From the NCBI GenBank assembly GCA_034003245.1, contig JAVEYY010000020.1, forward strand, positions 1 through 64,000: DNA of 64,000 bases, read 5' to 3'. The notes beneath the pieces were generated by a model. The model was given only the letters and a program-made list of their open reading frames with translations, did no database searches and was not told the DNA's origin. A program made the translations under genes and the position numbers. How positions within the stretch are numbered: position 1 is the stretch's first letter; each line of letters opens with the position of its first letter. This DNA is from Perlabentimonas sp034003245 (lineage in GTDB: Bacteria > Bacteroidota > Bacteroidia > Bacteroidales > Tenuifilaceae). This document shows positions 1 through 8,501 of the stretch, one piece after another.

Positions 1-170
1 ACAATAACCAAGACCTTTCCAGGGGCGATATTAGGAGCGCCCACCAGAAAGGTCTTAAGGTTCAACTTTGGACTCTTGGGAATGAGCCCGATTTTAGGCG
101 AGTTCTTGAATGGAATCCCGATTTTATCCAGGCCGGATATGTTGAGTTGGGTCAGCAATTTATGGATTAG
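1..170 (+). CDS. 3' end of a GDPD/PI-PLC-like phosphodiesterase (partial)
   Basis: An open frame enters from the left edge and stops at the TAG at 168-170, giving about 55 C-terminal residues. The stretch AHQKGLKVQLWTL followed by a short helix and WNPDFIQ resembles the last strand-helix unit of glycerophosphodiester phosphodiesterases and related TIM barrels, where a typical sequence is AH..GLKV.VWT followed by a 'D.I.TD' strand. The canonical TD is not present; the end reads AGYVELGQQ. The assignment rests on this short segment only, so the substrate cannot be judged. The rest of the gene lies outside the window. Confidence 0.45.
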   Translation, partial: NNQDLSRGDIRSAHQKGLKVQLWTLGNEPDFRRVLEWNPDFIQAGYVELGQQFMD

Positions 171-195
171 TTAGGTGCAAACTGAATAATCACAT

Positions 196-781
196 ATGAA
201 TATTGAAGAAACCATATTAGTAAAACTCTGGAAAGAAACAGCAAAGGAATTAAAGGATAATTTTTCTATGCCATTTCAACTATACAATGGAGGGAATATG
301 GCTGGAGGTATGTATTTATTTTGTATTGACATTAATTATCGAAATGTTGAAATATAAATTGAGAAGGGAATCCTAGAATTACCATTGAAGAAAAATGAAT
401 ATAGTAATTGTATTATAACTATAACAGCTCGAAAGAAATCTTATGAAAAGATTGAATTGTCAATTTGGCGAAAGGATTTTTTGGACAAATTTTTTTTTGT
501 ATGGTAAATCGAAAACTGGTTATAAAGATTTCGACAAAACTATTGGTTTAGATGCAAGCAAAAATATTGAGAGATATTTGTCGAAAATATTTGAAAATCA
601 AAAACTAAGAGAGGAAATTCAGAATGACAGGCATAGAACATATAATATCTCTACAAATGACAATTTAATTACAATAAGAAGAAGGTCAGGTCTAGTAATG
701 CGAAATTCTGAAATGATAAAAACCGAATATGAGAAATTTTGCCTGTTTCTCGACTGTTTAATCGACACAAAAATTATTTAA
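196..781 (+). pseudogene. Degraded small gene of unknown function (nonsense codon plus frameshift)
   Basis: An ATG at 196 opens a frame of 53 codons that ends at a TAA at 355-357. Beyond the stop the same frame stays open and protein-like until a run of nine T at 490-498. There the reading must shift to the next frame to continue, and that frame is open to the TAA at 779-781. Joined, the pieces make one soluble protein of roughly 190 residues, rich in Lys, Ile and Asn, with KKSYEKIELSIW before the T run and LYGKSKTGYKDF after it. The DNA is clearly more A+T-rich than the genes further right, which suggests a transferred origin. I do not recognise the family. The size and setting would fit an immunity or orphan cargo protein, but that is a guess. 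A sequencing error could explain the homopolymer shift but not also the stop codon. Confidence 0.6.
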
Positions 782-973
782 GATAAAAAGCCAGCCCCTA
801 GGCGTTGGCACGCGATAGAAACCTTTGTAACAATAAAGGTTTCGCAGAAATGGGGATATATTAATGTGCACAATATACTTGGATAGTATCTCGATGGCAT
901 CTAGGGCAAAGGTTTCTGGACTTCTTGGTTAAAATTATTTACAGCCTTACATGGGGCTTTGCCCCATACCCCA

Positions 974-1005
974 CTTCCTTTCTTGTCTTGAAACAAGAAA
1001 GGAAG
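974..1005. repeat. Perfect 13-bp inverted repeat (hairpin)
   Basis: CTTCCTTTCTTGT at 974-986 is exactly complementary to 993-1005, with a 6-base loop. It has no T tract typical of a terminator, and it sits 32 bases from a second, much longer palindrome. The two together look like one composite repeat unit. Confidence 0.8.
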
Positions 1006-1036
1006 CAAAGAAATTCAAGGCTGCGCCTGCCTCACA

Positions 1037-1137
1037 CGAAAAACAAGCGCAGTGGGCGGACAAAATCTGAACTCGCCCCGCTGCTGGTGGGGCTCAAACA
1101 GCAGATTTTTTTGTCCGCCCACTGCGCTTGTTTTTCG
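1037..1137. repeat. Long inverted repeat with nested hairpin
   Basis: The left arm at 1037-1069 (33 bases, beginning CGAAAAACAAGCGCAG) pairs with the right arm at 1102-1137. The only difference is three extra T in the right arm's T run. Inside the loop a second stem forms: GCCCC at 1075-1079 with GGGGC at 1089-1093. The arms are more G+C-rich than the surrounding sequence. The structure fits a palindromic interspersed element (REP or MITE-like) rather than a transcription terminator. Confidence 0.75.
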
Positions 1138-1407
1138 GCTCGCCAGCCGATGCCGAACGAACCCGAAACAACATCGATAAATTCGATTATACTTTTCATC
1201 GCGAGTCTTTCACTAGACCCTATAACGCTATCCCATTTTCTCCTCTTCGGGTAACGATTTCTCAAAAAGTTTTAGCGCAAAAAGGCTTGCACGGTATGTT
1301 ATGTATATTAGCAAAGGCCAGCTTAACAGCCAAAGTATTGATGATATGTGATTCATAGTCTTGTCAATTTTGTAATTACAATAATAACATCTACTTACAA
1401 TATTCTG

Positions 1408-2541
1408 CTAGTATACATGGTGCTGACTATCGTCGCTAACATCGCTGGTGTCAATCTTTTTACGGTCAATTGCTCGCCATGCAAAGAAAATGTAGGCAGC
1501 AATAACAGGCACTAGCAGCGAAATGTATGTCATTGCAGTGAGGGTATAGTGACTCGATGATGCATTCTCGATGGTTAGTGAGCTCTGCAAATCGAACGAT
1601 GGGTAGAAGCTGGTATTGTTGTAACCCAGCACCCAGAATAGTGAGAGAACTGTGGCAAATGTACCAGGACCTGCAAACCAAATCCCCTTTATGCTTCGCT
1701 TAAACCAGGCAATGCCAATACCGTAGAGAACCAGTAGAACCCCGGAAAGCAATAGGATTAGAGCAAATGGCATCTCCAGGTAGTTGTTCAGGTACTTGTA
1801 TGGCTCCATAAAAACCTCCTTGGTTTCGGGATGGTAGGCATACCCATCTTTTAGGAGAATAGTCACCAAAAAGTAGAGGAAAAACACCAAGAAGATGGCT
1901 GCGTTAATACCCACCTGCTTTCTCCCTCTTTCCCTAATGGGGTTGTGGTTCACATTATTGATAATGTACATGGCGCCCAGGGTTCGGGCCAGGGACAAAA
2001 CGGCAAGTCCAAGTGCAACGTTTGTAAAGTTGAAAAGGATTTCGATACCGTAGAGCTCGGTTTGCCAGAACGACAGATTGTACTCGTTGCGGATAAAGTC
2101 GCTGCCAGTGAAGAACGTGGCCACTGCAGCGCCAAGAAGGAACGATCCCAAAAATCCGTTAATGTATAGGAACCACTCGTAGGTTCGCTCGCCCAGCAGA
2201 TTGCCTTTTTTTCGTCGAAACTCAAATGATACCGACTGCAGCACAAAGCAGATCAGGAATATTTTCCAGGCGTAGTATGCTCCGCCAAAGGAGGTTGAGT
2301 AGAATAGTGGGAACGAAGCAAACATCCCGGCGGCAAAAACCACCAGCGTGGTGAAGGTAAACTCCCACTTACGGCCAATGGAGTTGATCACCATATTCTT
2401 TTCGTCCTTGGTTTTTCCCAGAACATCAATTAGGGTTTGTCCACCCTGTACAAAGAGCAGAAACACCAAGGATGATCCAACAACCGACATGATGAACCAC
2501 CAGTACTGCTGCAGTTCAAAGTGTGATAGAGCGCTAAACAT
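1408..2541 (-). CDS. cydB: Cytochrome bd ubiquinol oxidase subunit II
   Basis: This is the second integral membrane subunit of cytochrome bd, a quinol:O2 oxidoreductase that scavenges oxygen at high affinity. The 377-residue product has the expected eight or so hydrophobic segments and begins MFSALSHFELQQYWW. The start is set by the ATG at 2539-2541, preceded by an unusually good Shine-Dalgarno (AGGAGGT). The frame could extend 18 codons upstream, but that would run back into cydA and remove the ribosome site. The gene overlaps the cydA stop by 8 bases, so translation is probably coupled. Bacteroidota CydB is more divergent than the E. coli protein, so the assignment relies on both sequence character and linkage to cydA. 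Confidence 0.93.
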   Translation of the reverse strand: MFSALSHFELQQYWWFIMSVVGSSLVFLLFVQGGQTLIDVLGKTKDEKNMVINSIGRKWEFTFTTLVVFAAGMFASFPLFYSTSFGGAYYAWKIFLICFVLQSVSFEFRRKKGNLLGERTYEWFLYINGFLGSFLLGAAVATFFTGSDFIRNEYNLSFWQTELYGIEILFNFTNVALGLAVLSLARTLGAMYIINNVNHNPIRERGRKQVGINAAIFLVFFLYFLVTILLKDGYAYHPETKEVFMEPYKYLNNYLEMPFALILLLSGVLLVLYGIGIAWFKRSIKGIWFAGPGTFATVLSLFWVLGYNNTSFYPSFDLQSSLTIENASSSHYTLTAMTYISLLVPVIAAYIFFAWRAIDRKKIDTSDVSDDSQHHVY

Positions 2542-4096
2542 GGGCACCTCCTTCCTTTTTACCGTTTCCATCGGGGCCTTTGCGAACAGCCGCAAGCATT
2601 ATTCGAACCTCGGCAACCACAAGGGTCATAAGCAGTATAAGGAACATCCAGAAGGTTAGAATTACCGCATTGGAGTTGATGTTGGATGTTGATGCCATGG
2701 TGGGAAGAAGCCCTTGAATTGTCCAGGGTTGGCGGCCAACCTCAGCCACAATCCATCCCGCCATGGAGGCGAGCATGGCCAGTGGGAAACTCCAAATGCC
2801 AACCCAAAGGAGCCACTTCTGCTTTGCCAGCTTATCTTTTACAACCAGGTAAAGGAACAGGGCTGCAATAGCCACAAAGGCAAAGCCTAGTATCACCATC
2901 ACATGAAAGCTGTAGAATATAAAGGGGATATTTGGGAGGATGCTTTCGGGTTTATGCAGATGGCCGTATCCCATGTAGTAGTAGTTTTCGCGGAAGGTGG
3001 CCAGTGCAGCTTCCATGATCTCCACATCGCCCTGCGAGCGGGCCGATTTGTAGGTGGCCAGCGCATCCAGCGCATTTCGACCCTTTTCCATCTTTTCGGT
3101 AGCCGACAGAATTTGCTGCTCGGCGTTGCCAAAGACCAGATCGTTGGCACCGGGAACAAACGCATTAAAATCTCTATAACCCAGGAATGATAGTAGCTTT
3201 GGTATTTCTATTTTGATGATAAAATCGTCAATATCGTCGCCGACCTTTTTGCCGGGGTTAAGAATGCCGAAGGCAACCAGACCCGCACCTTCGGTGCCAT
3301 CGTAAAGGCCCTCCATAGCGGCCAGCTTGGCGGGCTGATGCTGCGCCACGTTGTAGGCCGATCCGTCGCCAGTTACCACAATGTAGATGCTCGACAGCAA
3401 CCCAAATACGGAAGCGATGACAATGCTGCGCTTGGCCAGTAGAATATTTCGCCCCTTTAGCAGGTACCATCCGCTAACCGCAATCACAAAAAACGATGAG
3501 ATGATAAACCCTGAGGTGATGGTGTGCAGGAACTTATTCACCGCGAATGGCGATAGCAGTACGCTCCAGAAATCGACCATTTCGTGGCGAGCTGTGTCGG
3601 GGTTAAACTCCATGCCCACGGGGTAGTTCATCCAGCCGTTAGCTACCAGAATCCAAAGAGCCGAAAGGCTGGCCCCAAAGGCCACCAGGTAGCACGATAC
3701 CAGATGGAATTTCTTGCTAACCTTGCCCCAGCCAAAGAACATTACGGCCACAAAGGTCGATTCGAGGAAGAAGGCCATCATCCCCTCGGCGGCCAGTGGG
3801 GCACCAAAGATATCGCCCGATATCCAGGAGTAGTTGCTCCAGTTGGTGCCAAACTCCAGGCCCAGGATTATACCCGTTCCAACGCCAATGGCGAAGTTAA
3901 TCCCAAAGAGTTTTGCCCAGAACTTGGCCACCTTTTCCCAGTGTGGATCACCGGTTTTGAGGTGAATGGTTTGGGCAATGGCAATGATGTACGTGGTTCC
4001 AATGGTGATTGGAATAAATAGCCAGTGAATCATGGCGGTCATGGCAAATTGCAGCCGCGACCAATTCACCAGCGCCATATCAATTGCTTCTGTCAT
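2534..4096 (-). CDS. cydA: Cytochrome bd ubiquinol oxidase subunit I
   Basis: This is the catalytic heme-bearing subunit of cytochrome bd, which oxidises quinol on the periplasmic side and reduces O2 to water. The 520 residues contain the expected ligands: His24 in MIHWLFIP (heme b595), His191 in LHTITSG and Met400 in FYSFHVM (heme b558), and the GRQPW motif at 454-458. A quinol-loop region starts near 251, and a long helical insertion at about 320-375 is typical of Bacteroidota forms. The gene is translated after a small DUF4492 gene that overlaps its start by 17 bases and before cydB, forming a tight three-gene operon. It supports microaerobic respiration or oxygen removal in an otherwise anaerobic metabolism. 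Confidence 0.97.
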   Translation of the reverse strand: MTEAIDMALVNWSRLQFAMTAMIHWLFIPITIGTTYIIAIAQTIHLKTGDPHWEKVAKFWAKLFGINFAIGVGTGIILGLEFGTNWSNYSWISGDIFGAPLAAEGMMAFFLESTFVAVMFFGWGKVSKKFHLVSCYLVAFGASLSALWILVANGWMNYPVGMEFNPDTARHEMVDFWSVLLSPFAVNKFLHTITSGFIISSFFVIAVSGWYLLKGRNILLAKRSIVIASVFGLLSSIYIVVTGDGSAYNVAQHQPAKLAAMEGLYDGTEGAGLVAFGILNPGKKVGDDIDDFIIKIEIPKLLSFLGYRDFNAFVPGANDLVFGNAEQQILSATEKMEKGRNALDALATYKSARSQGDVEIMEAALATFRENYYYMGYGHLHKPESILPNIPFIFYSFHVMVILGFAFVAIAALFLYLVVKDKLAKQKWLLWVGIWSFPLAMLASMAGWIVAEVGRQPWTIQGLLPTMASTSNINSNAVILTFWMFLILLMTLVVAEVRIMLAAVRKGPDGNGKKEGGAHV

Positions 4097-4355
4097 ATAT
4101 ATAGGTTTTTGGTTTGTTTAGCAGGTTATCTAATACTTGGTTACTGCGTTGCTCATCGCTTTCCCACTTTGGTTTTAGGTATCGGGGGTAGAGGAAACCC
4201 TTTAGAAATCCGTAAAAAATTAAGATTTTAATAAGTACAATAAGCAAGAGGGTTTTGGCTAGCCTAGAATGGCGAAATGTGAAGAACATGGAAGCGAATA
4301 TTTGCCCAGCTGGAGCAAGCATACATCTTGTGGCCGATAGCAATTTGTTGAACAT
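4080..4355 (-). CDS. DUF4492 small membrane protein, cytochrome bd-associated
   Basis: This is a small protein of up to 91 residues with one hydrophobic helix (about 36-56, KTLLLIVLIKILIFYGF) followed by a conserved-looking tail FLYPRYLKPKWESDEQRS. This matches the DUF4492 family, which is found next to cydA in Bacteroidota and Epsilonproteobacteria. Its 3' end overlaps the cydA start by 17 bases. The first Met at 4353-4355 gives 91 residues. An internal Met (residue 23, MFFTFRHSRLAK) would give a product closer to the usual family size, and I cannot decide between them. The position and single helix suggest an accessory or assembly subunit analogous to CydX, but that is inference. Confidence 0.8.
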   Translation of the reverse strand: MFNKLLSATRCMLAPAGQIFASMFFTFRHSRLAKTLLLIVLIKILIFYGFLKGFLYPRYLKPKWESDEQRSNQVLDNLLNKPKTYIYDRSN

Positions 4356-4575
4356 GGAAACAGCGTAAATAATTGTTTAACTGTACTGTTAGTTTTTATT
4401 AGCGGTGTATCAGCTGTAATTTCCGAGCAACTAATGTAGTAATAAATAGAGAACTAACGGTTATTTGGAGCAATTAATCTTTAAACTAAATAAGCTGGTG
4501 CGAGGCTAAAAGGATAGCTAATTCCCGTGGATGCCTGAAAATCTTTTTTAATTTTGACCATCAAATTTTACTGCA

Positions 4576-5781
4576 GTGACAAGAGGAAAGGAATCGAAAC
4601 CCCATATCGGGATTTATGGGCGTCGGAACAACGGGAAAAGTTCCCTGATTAATATGCTGGCTGGGCAAAGCGTGGCTATAGTATCTGATTTTGCGGGAAC
4701 CACCACCGATCCGGTAAGGAAATCGCTGGAGATTCTCGATTTTGGCCCAGTGATTCTAATAGATACTGCCGGGATTGACGATGTGGGGGAATTGGGAGAG
4801 AAGCGGATTGCCAAGACGCTCGATACCATTAGGCAAATCGATTTGGCCATGCTTTTGCTGGCCGACAACCAGTGGGGTGAGTATGAGGAGATGTTGGTCG
4901 ATAAATTCAGAAAGGCTCACACCCCCTACGTGTTGGTTCATGGCAAGCACGATCTTTTCCCTTTATCGGAAGATTTGCGCACAAGGTTGATAAATCTATC
5001 CGGTTCGTCGAGTGTGATCGAGGTTAGCACTACCAAGGGTTTTGGGTTTGATGAGCTGGTTGAGGCTATCCGCAAGGCCATACCCGACTCATCGTGGCAA
5101 ACACCCACACTGCTGGGTGATTTGGTGGCCAAAGGGGATATTGTGCTGCTGATTACCCCAATCGACACCGAAGCGCCCGCCGGGCGGCTAATCCTTCCGC
5201 AGGTCCAAACCATCCGCGATGCCCTTGATAACAACGCCATTTGCGTTGTACTAAAGGAGGATGCGGTAGAACAGTTTCTGAATCGCACTGGAATTCGGCC
5301 TGCTTTGGTCGTAACCGATAGTCAGGTTTTCCATAAGGCCAATGCCGTGGTTCCGCTCGGTGTGCCACTTACAAGTTTCAGTATACTGCTGGCTCGCCTT
5401 AAGGGCGATTTTAATAAATACGTTGAGGGAACACCAGCAATAGATAAGCTTAAGGATGGCGATAGGGTACTTATCCTCGAGAGCTGCACCCACCATGTGT
5501 CGTGCGATGATATTGGTAGGGTGAAAATTCCAAGCTGGATTAGCAATTATACTGGTAAGAGCATTGAATACGAGGTGGTGGCAGGTCTCGATAATCTACC
5601 CCGCTCGATTACCGAGTACGCTCTGGTTATTCAGTGCGGCGGATGTGTAATAACCCCAAAACAGCTGCATAATAGATTACGACCAGCAGTTGAAGCGGGC
5701 ATTCCAGTAACCAATTTTGGGATGGCCATTTCGTATGTTCAGGGTATTTTTGCCAGAGCTATAGCTCCGTTTGCAAGTTGA
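4576..5781 (+). CDS. hydF: [FeFe]-hydrogenase H-cluster maturation GTPase HydF
   Basis: HydF is the GTPase scaffold on which HydE and HydG build the 2Fe subcluster of [FeFe]-hydrogenase. The 401-residue protein has a G1 motif GRRNNGKSS at 15-23, GTTTDP at 41-46 and DTAG at 63-66. The usual NKxD is replaced by GKHD at 123-126. The iron-sulfur ligands are Cys304 in CTHH and the pair Cys354/Cys357 in QCGGC. The residue before Cys354 is Gln, where the usual HydF motif has His. Translation starts at a GTG (4576), the only start that keeps the typical N-terminus ...KESKPHIGIYG. No hydE, hydG or hydrogenase gene lies nearby. It is divergent from the cyd operon and convergent with the next gene, with a gap of 30 bases. 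Confidence 0.93.
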   Translation: MTRGKESKPHIGIYGRRNNGKSSLINMLAGQSVAIVSDFAGTTTDPVRKSLEILDFGPVILIDTAGIDDVGELGEKRIAKTLDTIRQIDLAMLLLADNQWGEYEEMLVDKFRKAHTPYVLVHGKHDLFPLSEDLRTRLINLSGSSSVIEVSTTKGFGFDELVEAIRKAIPDSSWQTPTLLGDLVAKGDIVLLITPIDTEAPAGRLILPQVQTIRDALDNNAICVVLKEDAVEQFLNRTGIRPALVVTDSQVFHKANAVVPLGVPLTSFSILLARLKGDFNKYVEGTPAIDKLKDGDRVLILESCTHHVSCDDIGRVKIPSWISNYTGKSIEYEVVAGLDNLPRSITEYALVIQCGGCVITPKQLHNRLRPAVEAGIPVTNFGMAISYVQGIFARAIAPFAS

Positions 5782-5811
5782 AGGGGCGACTCCACTTACT
5801 TACCTTACCCG

Positions 5812-7500
5812 CTATTCTACCCTAAACGTAATGGTTTTGGTGCGCTCGTTCCCCAGCCTATCGATGGCACGAAGGGTTACCGTGTGAGTCTGGTTTGCCT
5901 TAAACCCATCGAGGGGTTGGCTGTATGCCCTTTCGCGTGCTCCATTTATCGACACCATAATATTATCAACCCCTGCCAGATTATCGGTTGCCCCAACAAA
6001 AAGTGTAACGCCAGCAGCATAAACTTCGAGCGATTCTTCATCATTACTCTCGATTCGATGGGGATTTACTGAGAAGTGGCTGAAAATTTCTGGTGCTTGG
6101 GCATCAACACTTACATCGAAGGATGCAATGTTAAGGTTTTCCACATAATCCCATGCAGTGCATCCAATGGTAAAGGAACCTGCATTCGAAATTGTAAAAG
6201 GAGCACTGTAAACTTCGGCTGGATTCTGGTTTATGCGGTACTCAATTCTGTTTACCCCCGAACCTTGATCGGAGGCAACTATGTTGATTATTGTGGCTGG
6301 GCTAATCCAAAGCGTATCGCGGAGCATTAGCTGTTTTCCGGTGAATGAGTGCCGAATGTTTGGCCCGGTAATATCGACTTGTGGCATGGAGAACTGCTGA
6401 CCTTCGGCATCGCTGGTTCCTTTGTTCTCAACATTATCCACAGCATACGAGCGAATTGTTATGGCTCCCGATATTTCTGAGAGGAAAATTGGTTTCTCGT
6501 AAAGTTTAAAGGGAGAATTGTTGATAGAGTAGTAAATCTCCTTAACTCCGGCTTTGTTGTCGACCGCGGCAATGCGGAGTTGACTCCTGCCCGAGGAGTA
6601 CTCCCTGCCAGCAATCATGTATGTATTACCAATTATCTCCTCAAAAACCATTGGTGGTGTTCTATCGACAAAGAAGATGAGCGTTTGTTTCGTTTCCACG
6701 TTACCCACCTTATCCACAGAGTACCAGCTAATGGTATGTTCACCCTCGGGGAGATTTGTTATTGAAATAGGCCTGTTATAGCGTGTTTCGGGGTTGTTGT
6801 TGATGGAGTAGAACGTCTCTTTTACTCCAAACGAATCGGCTGCTGTAAGGCTAATCCGTGTTCTGCTCGATAACACCCCATTGTGGTGAGGCCCCTCGAA
6901 GTTTAACGTAGTGGCTGGTGGGGTTGAATCGATTAGGATTACCCGTTCGCCCACATCTTCCTTATTACCCACGTTGTCGATGGAGTAAAACCGGATGGTG
7001 TATTCACCATCGTTGGTGAATTCTATTGGCTTGGAGTACTGTGAAAACTCATCCCCGTTTACGGAGTAGAATATGCTTTCAACGCCCGAGAAGGGATCGG
7101 TAGCTGCGAATTCTAGCACGGCTTCGCCCGACAAGTATATGGTTGTACCCTTTTGAATTCCCTGATTTGCGTTGAAGTGTAGTGATGTTTTTGGGGCTTT
7201 CCCATCGGCAAAGATATCGAATCGGATGCTGCGCCCAAGATATAGGTTGAGGTGATTAAGCTGTTTAAAACCATGCTCGCTCCAGGATATAGGGGCTTCA
7301 CCATCCTTAAAACCTTTGAGTTTAACTGGATTCGAACCATCGGGTGAGGTGGACAGGTATATGTACACGGGTGTGCCGGGTTTAATGAAGAGCCTGCCCG
7401 TGGAATCGACATGTAAGGTTTTTGCGTCCTGTGCTATGGAACCATTTGAAAAGGCGAAAAGGAAAAATGCTGATATGTAGAGGAGATTTCTAAAATTCAT
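5812..7500 (-). CDS. Exported Ig-like repeat protein (OmpL47-type repeats)
   Basis: This is a secreted or surface protein of 562 residues. A signal peptide (MNFRNLLYISAFFLF...SIAQ) is followed by an N-terminal module shared with the OmpA-family neighbour: VDSTGRLF, PVYIYL, then FADGKAPKTS. About five beta-rich repeats of 80-95 residues follow, each with a 'DxxSGVxxIxYSIN' type core and a 'GxxTIxxYSxDNVGN' type end, the signature of OmpL47/chitobiase-like Ig folds. No enzymatic motif is visible, so a structural or ligand-binding role is likely. The start at 7500 follows AAAGGGAT and leaves 7 bases after the upstream stop. An ATG at 7521 is possible but would precede the signal peptide by seven polar residues. 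It is the last gene of a four-gene operon. Confidence 0.8.
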   Translation of the reverse strand: MNFRNLLYISAFFLFAFSNGSIAQDAKTLHVDSTGRLFIKPGTPVYIYLSTSPDGSNPVKLKGFKDGEAPISWSEHGFKQLNHLNLYLGRSIRFDIFADGKAPKTSLHFNANQGIQKGTTIYLSGEAVLEFAATDPFSGVESIFYSVNGDEFSQYSKPIEFTNDGEYTIRFYSIDNVGNKEDVGERVILIDSTPPATTLNFEGPHHNGVLSSRTRISLTAADSFGVKETFYSINNNPETRYNRPISITNLPEGEHTISWYSVDKVGNVETKQTLIFFVDRTPPMVFEEIIGNTYMIAGREYSSGRSQLRIAAVDNKAGVKEIYYSINNSPFKLYEKPIFLSEISGAITIRSYAVDNVENKGTSDAEGQQFSMPQVDITGPNIRHSFTGKQLMLRDTLWISPATIINIVASDQGSGVNRIEYRINQNPAEVYSAPFTISNAGSFTIGCTAWDYVENLNIASFDVSVDAQAPEIFSHFSVNPHRIESNDEESLEVYAAGVTLFVGATDNLAGVDNIMVSINGARERAYSQPLDGFKANQTHTVTLRAIDRLGNERTKTITFRVE

Positions 7501-7507
7501 ATCCCTT

Positions 7508-8455
7508 TTAGTTTTGGTCATCGACCTGTGATATTACAAATTCAACCCTTCTGTTCTCGGCATGTTTTTGAGCGGGACATACTACACCTTTGGCACACTC
7601 GTTCACCAGCTGGGTTTCGCCGAAGCCCTTGGCGGTTAACCGACTTTTGCTTACGCCACGAGCTACAAGGTAATCGACTGCAGCTTGTGCTCTGCGCTCC
7701 GAGAGTAGAAGGTTGTATTTTGGATTTCCCCACGAATCGGTATGAGCACGTATTTCGAGGTTAACGTTTGGGAATTCCTTAAGAATTTTCACCAGGGTGT
7801 TAAGCTCGGGATAGGAGCGAGAGCTTAGGGTTGCGCTGTTGGTCTCAAAGTAGATGTTATCCATTTTAACAGCTGCTTCGGTAGTGGTTGTAACCTTGTA
7901 CTCCTTGGGTTGTTCGGCATTACCCACATTGTCGACAGCGTATATCTGTACTTTGTACTCACCCTCGTGGGCAAAAGTTTTTGCCTCGTTAAGGGGGCTA
8001 AAAGTCCCCTCGTTAATGGAGATGTAAACCTGTGAAACCCCCGACATGTCATCTTTAGTAATAGCTTTTGCAACTGCCCCGCTCTCCACAAAGTACATGT
8101 TGTTGAGGTAGAATATCAAACCATTCTCAAACTGAATGCTAGTTTTGGGCGCAAAGCCATCGGCGAGTATTCGAAATCGAATATTGGTGTTGGTTTTCTG
8201 ATCTTTATGGGTAATGTAGTGCGATCCATGTCCATCCCAGTACATGGGGTTAGCCGCTTGGTCGGAGCTAGGTGCAAGCACAAATTTGTCTTGATCTTCG
8301 GCCGGAGCCAGAAATAGGTATGCTGGGGCATCGGCGCGAGTGTAAACTTGTCCCAGGCTGTCGACAAATAGCTGAGGGGGATGCGTTGTGATCTCCTGTC
8401 CAAACAGTGCAAGGCCCGCTACTCCAAAAATCAAACTAATAAAAAAATACCTCAT
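7508..8455 (-). CDS. OmpA-family protein with N-terminal OmpL47-like module
   Basis: This is a 315-residue exported protein anchored to peptidoglycan. It has a signal peptide (1-20) and then a module of about 165 residues that is clearly paralogous to the start of the downstream gene (VDSLGQVY, PAYLFL, LADGFAPKTS, SGVSQVYISIN, YAVDNVGN). An OmpA C-terminal domain follows from about 198 (IYFETNSATLSS). The expected diaminopimelate-binding residues are present: Asp240 in HTD and Arg255 in SERR. Two cysteines (Cys287, Cys293) in the last loop may form a disulfide. It lies between the phosphatase gene (46-base gap) and the Ig-repeat gene (7-base gap). The pair probably forms a wall-bound base plus extended repeat partner; that is inference. 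Confidence 0.88.
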   Translation of the reverse strand: MRYFFISLIFGVAGLALFGQEITTHPPQLFVDSLGQVYTRADAPAYLFLAPAEDQDKFVLAPSSDQAANPMYWDGHGSHYITHKDQKTNTNIRFRILADGFAPKTSIQFENGLIFYLNNMYFVESGAVAKAITKDDMSGVSQVYISINEGTFSPLNEAKTFAHEGEYKVQIYAVDNVGNAEQPKEYKVTTTTEAAVKMDNIYFETNSATLSSRSYPELNTLVKILKEFPNVNLEIRAHTDSWGNPKYNLLLSERRAQAAVDYLVARGVSKSRLTAKGFGETQLVNECAKGVVCPAQKHAENRRVEFVISQVDDQN

Positions 8456-8501
8456 GCTTGTGATGCTGCTTTATGGTTGGTATAAAATTAGTAAAATTGT
8501 T

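Larger units (their letters stand above)
783..1407. other. Gene-free stretch with palindromic repeat elements
   Basis: No credible gene lies between the degraded gene and cydB. Open frames on both strands exist only because the long inverted repeats at 974-1137 lack stops. The stretch holds AAACCTTTG...AAAGGTTT (about 819-840), the two palindromes listed separately, and a 12-base palindrome TTGTAATTACAA at 1370-1381 just beyond the cydB stop. The phrase GGCTTTGCCCCATACCCC at about 954-971 followed by a hairpin resembles intergenic repeats I have seen in other Bacteroidota genomes; this is recollection, not a search result. Confidence 0.6.

Noticed and set aside
43..195. Possible small gene at the left edge on the minus strand
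   Set aside because: The plus-strand frame that enters from the edge looks protein-like and no minus-strand frame does.
807..830. TGGCACG as a sigma-54 -24 element
   Set aside because: There is no TTGC-type -12 element at the right distance and no gene follows in that direction.
925..1265. Overlapping open frames on both strands in the palindromic stretch
   Set aside because: They owe their length to the inverted repeats, show no protein-like composition and conflict with each other.
1321..1407. A cydX-like small gene downstream of cydB
   Set aside because: The only ATG on the minus strand here is followed by a stop codon four codons later.
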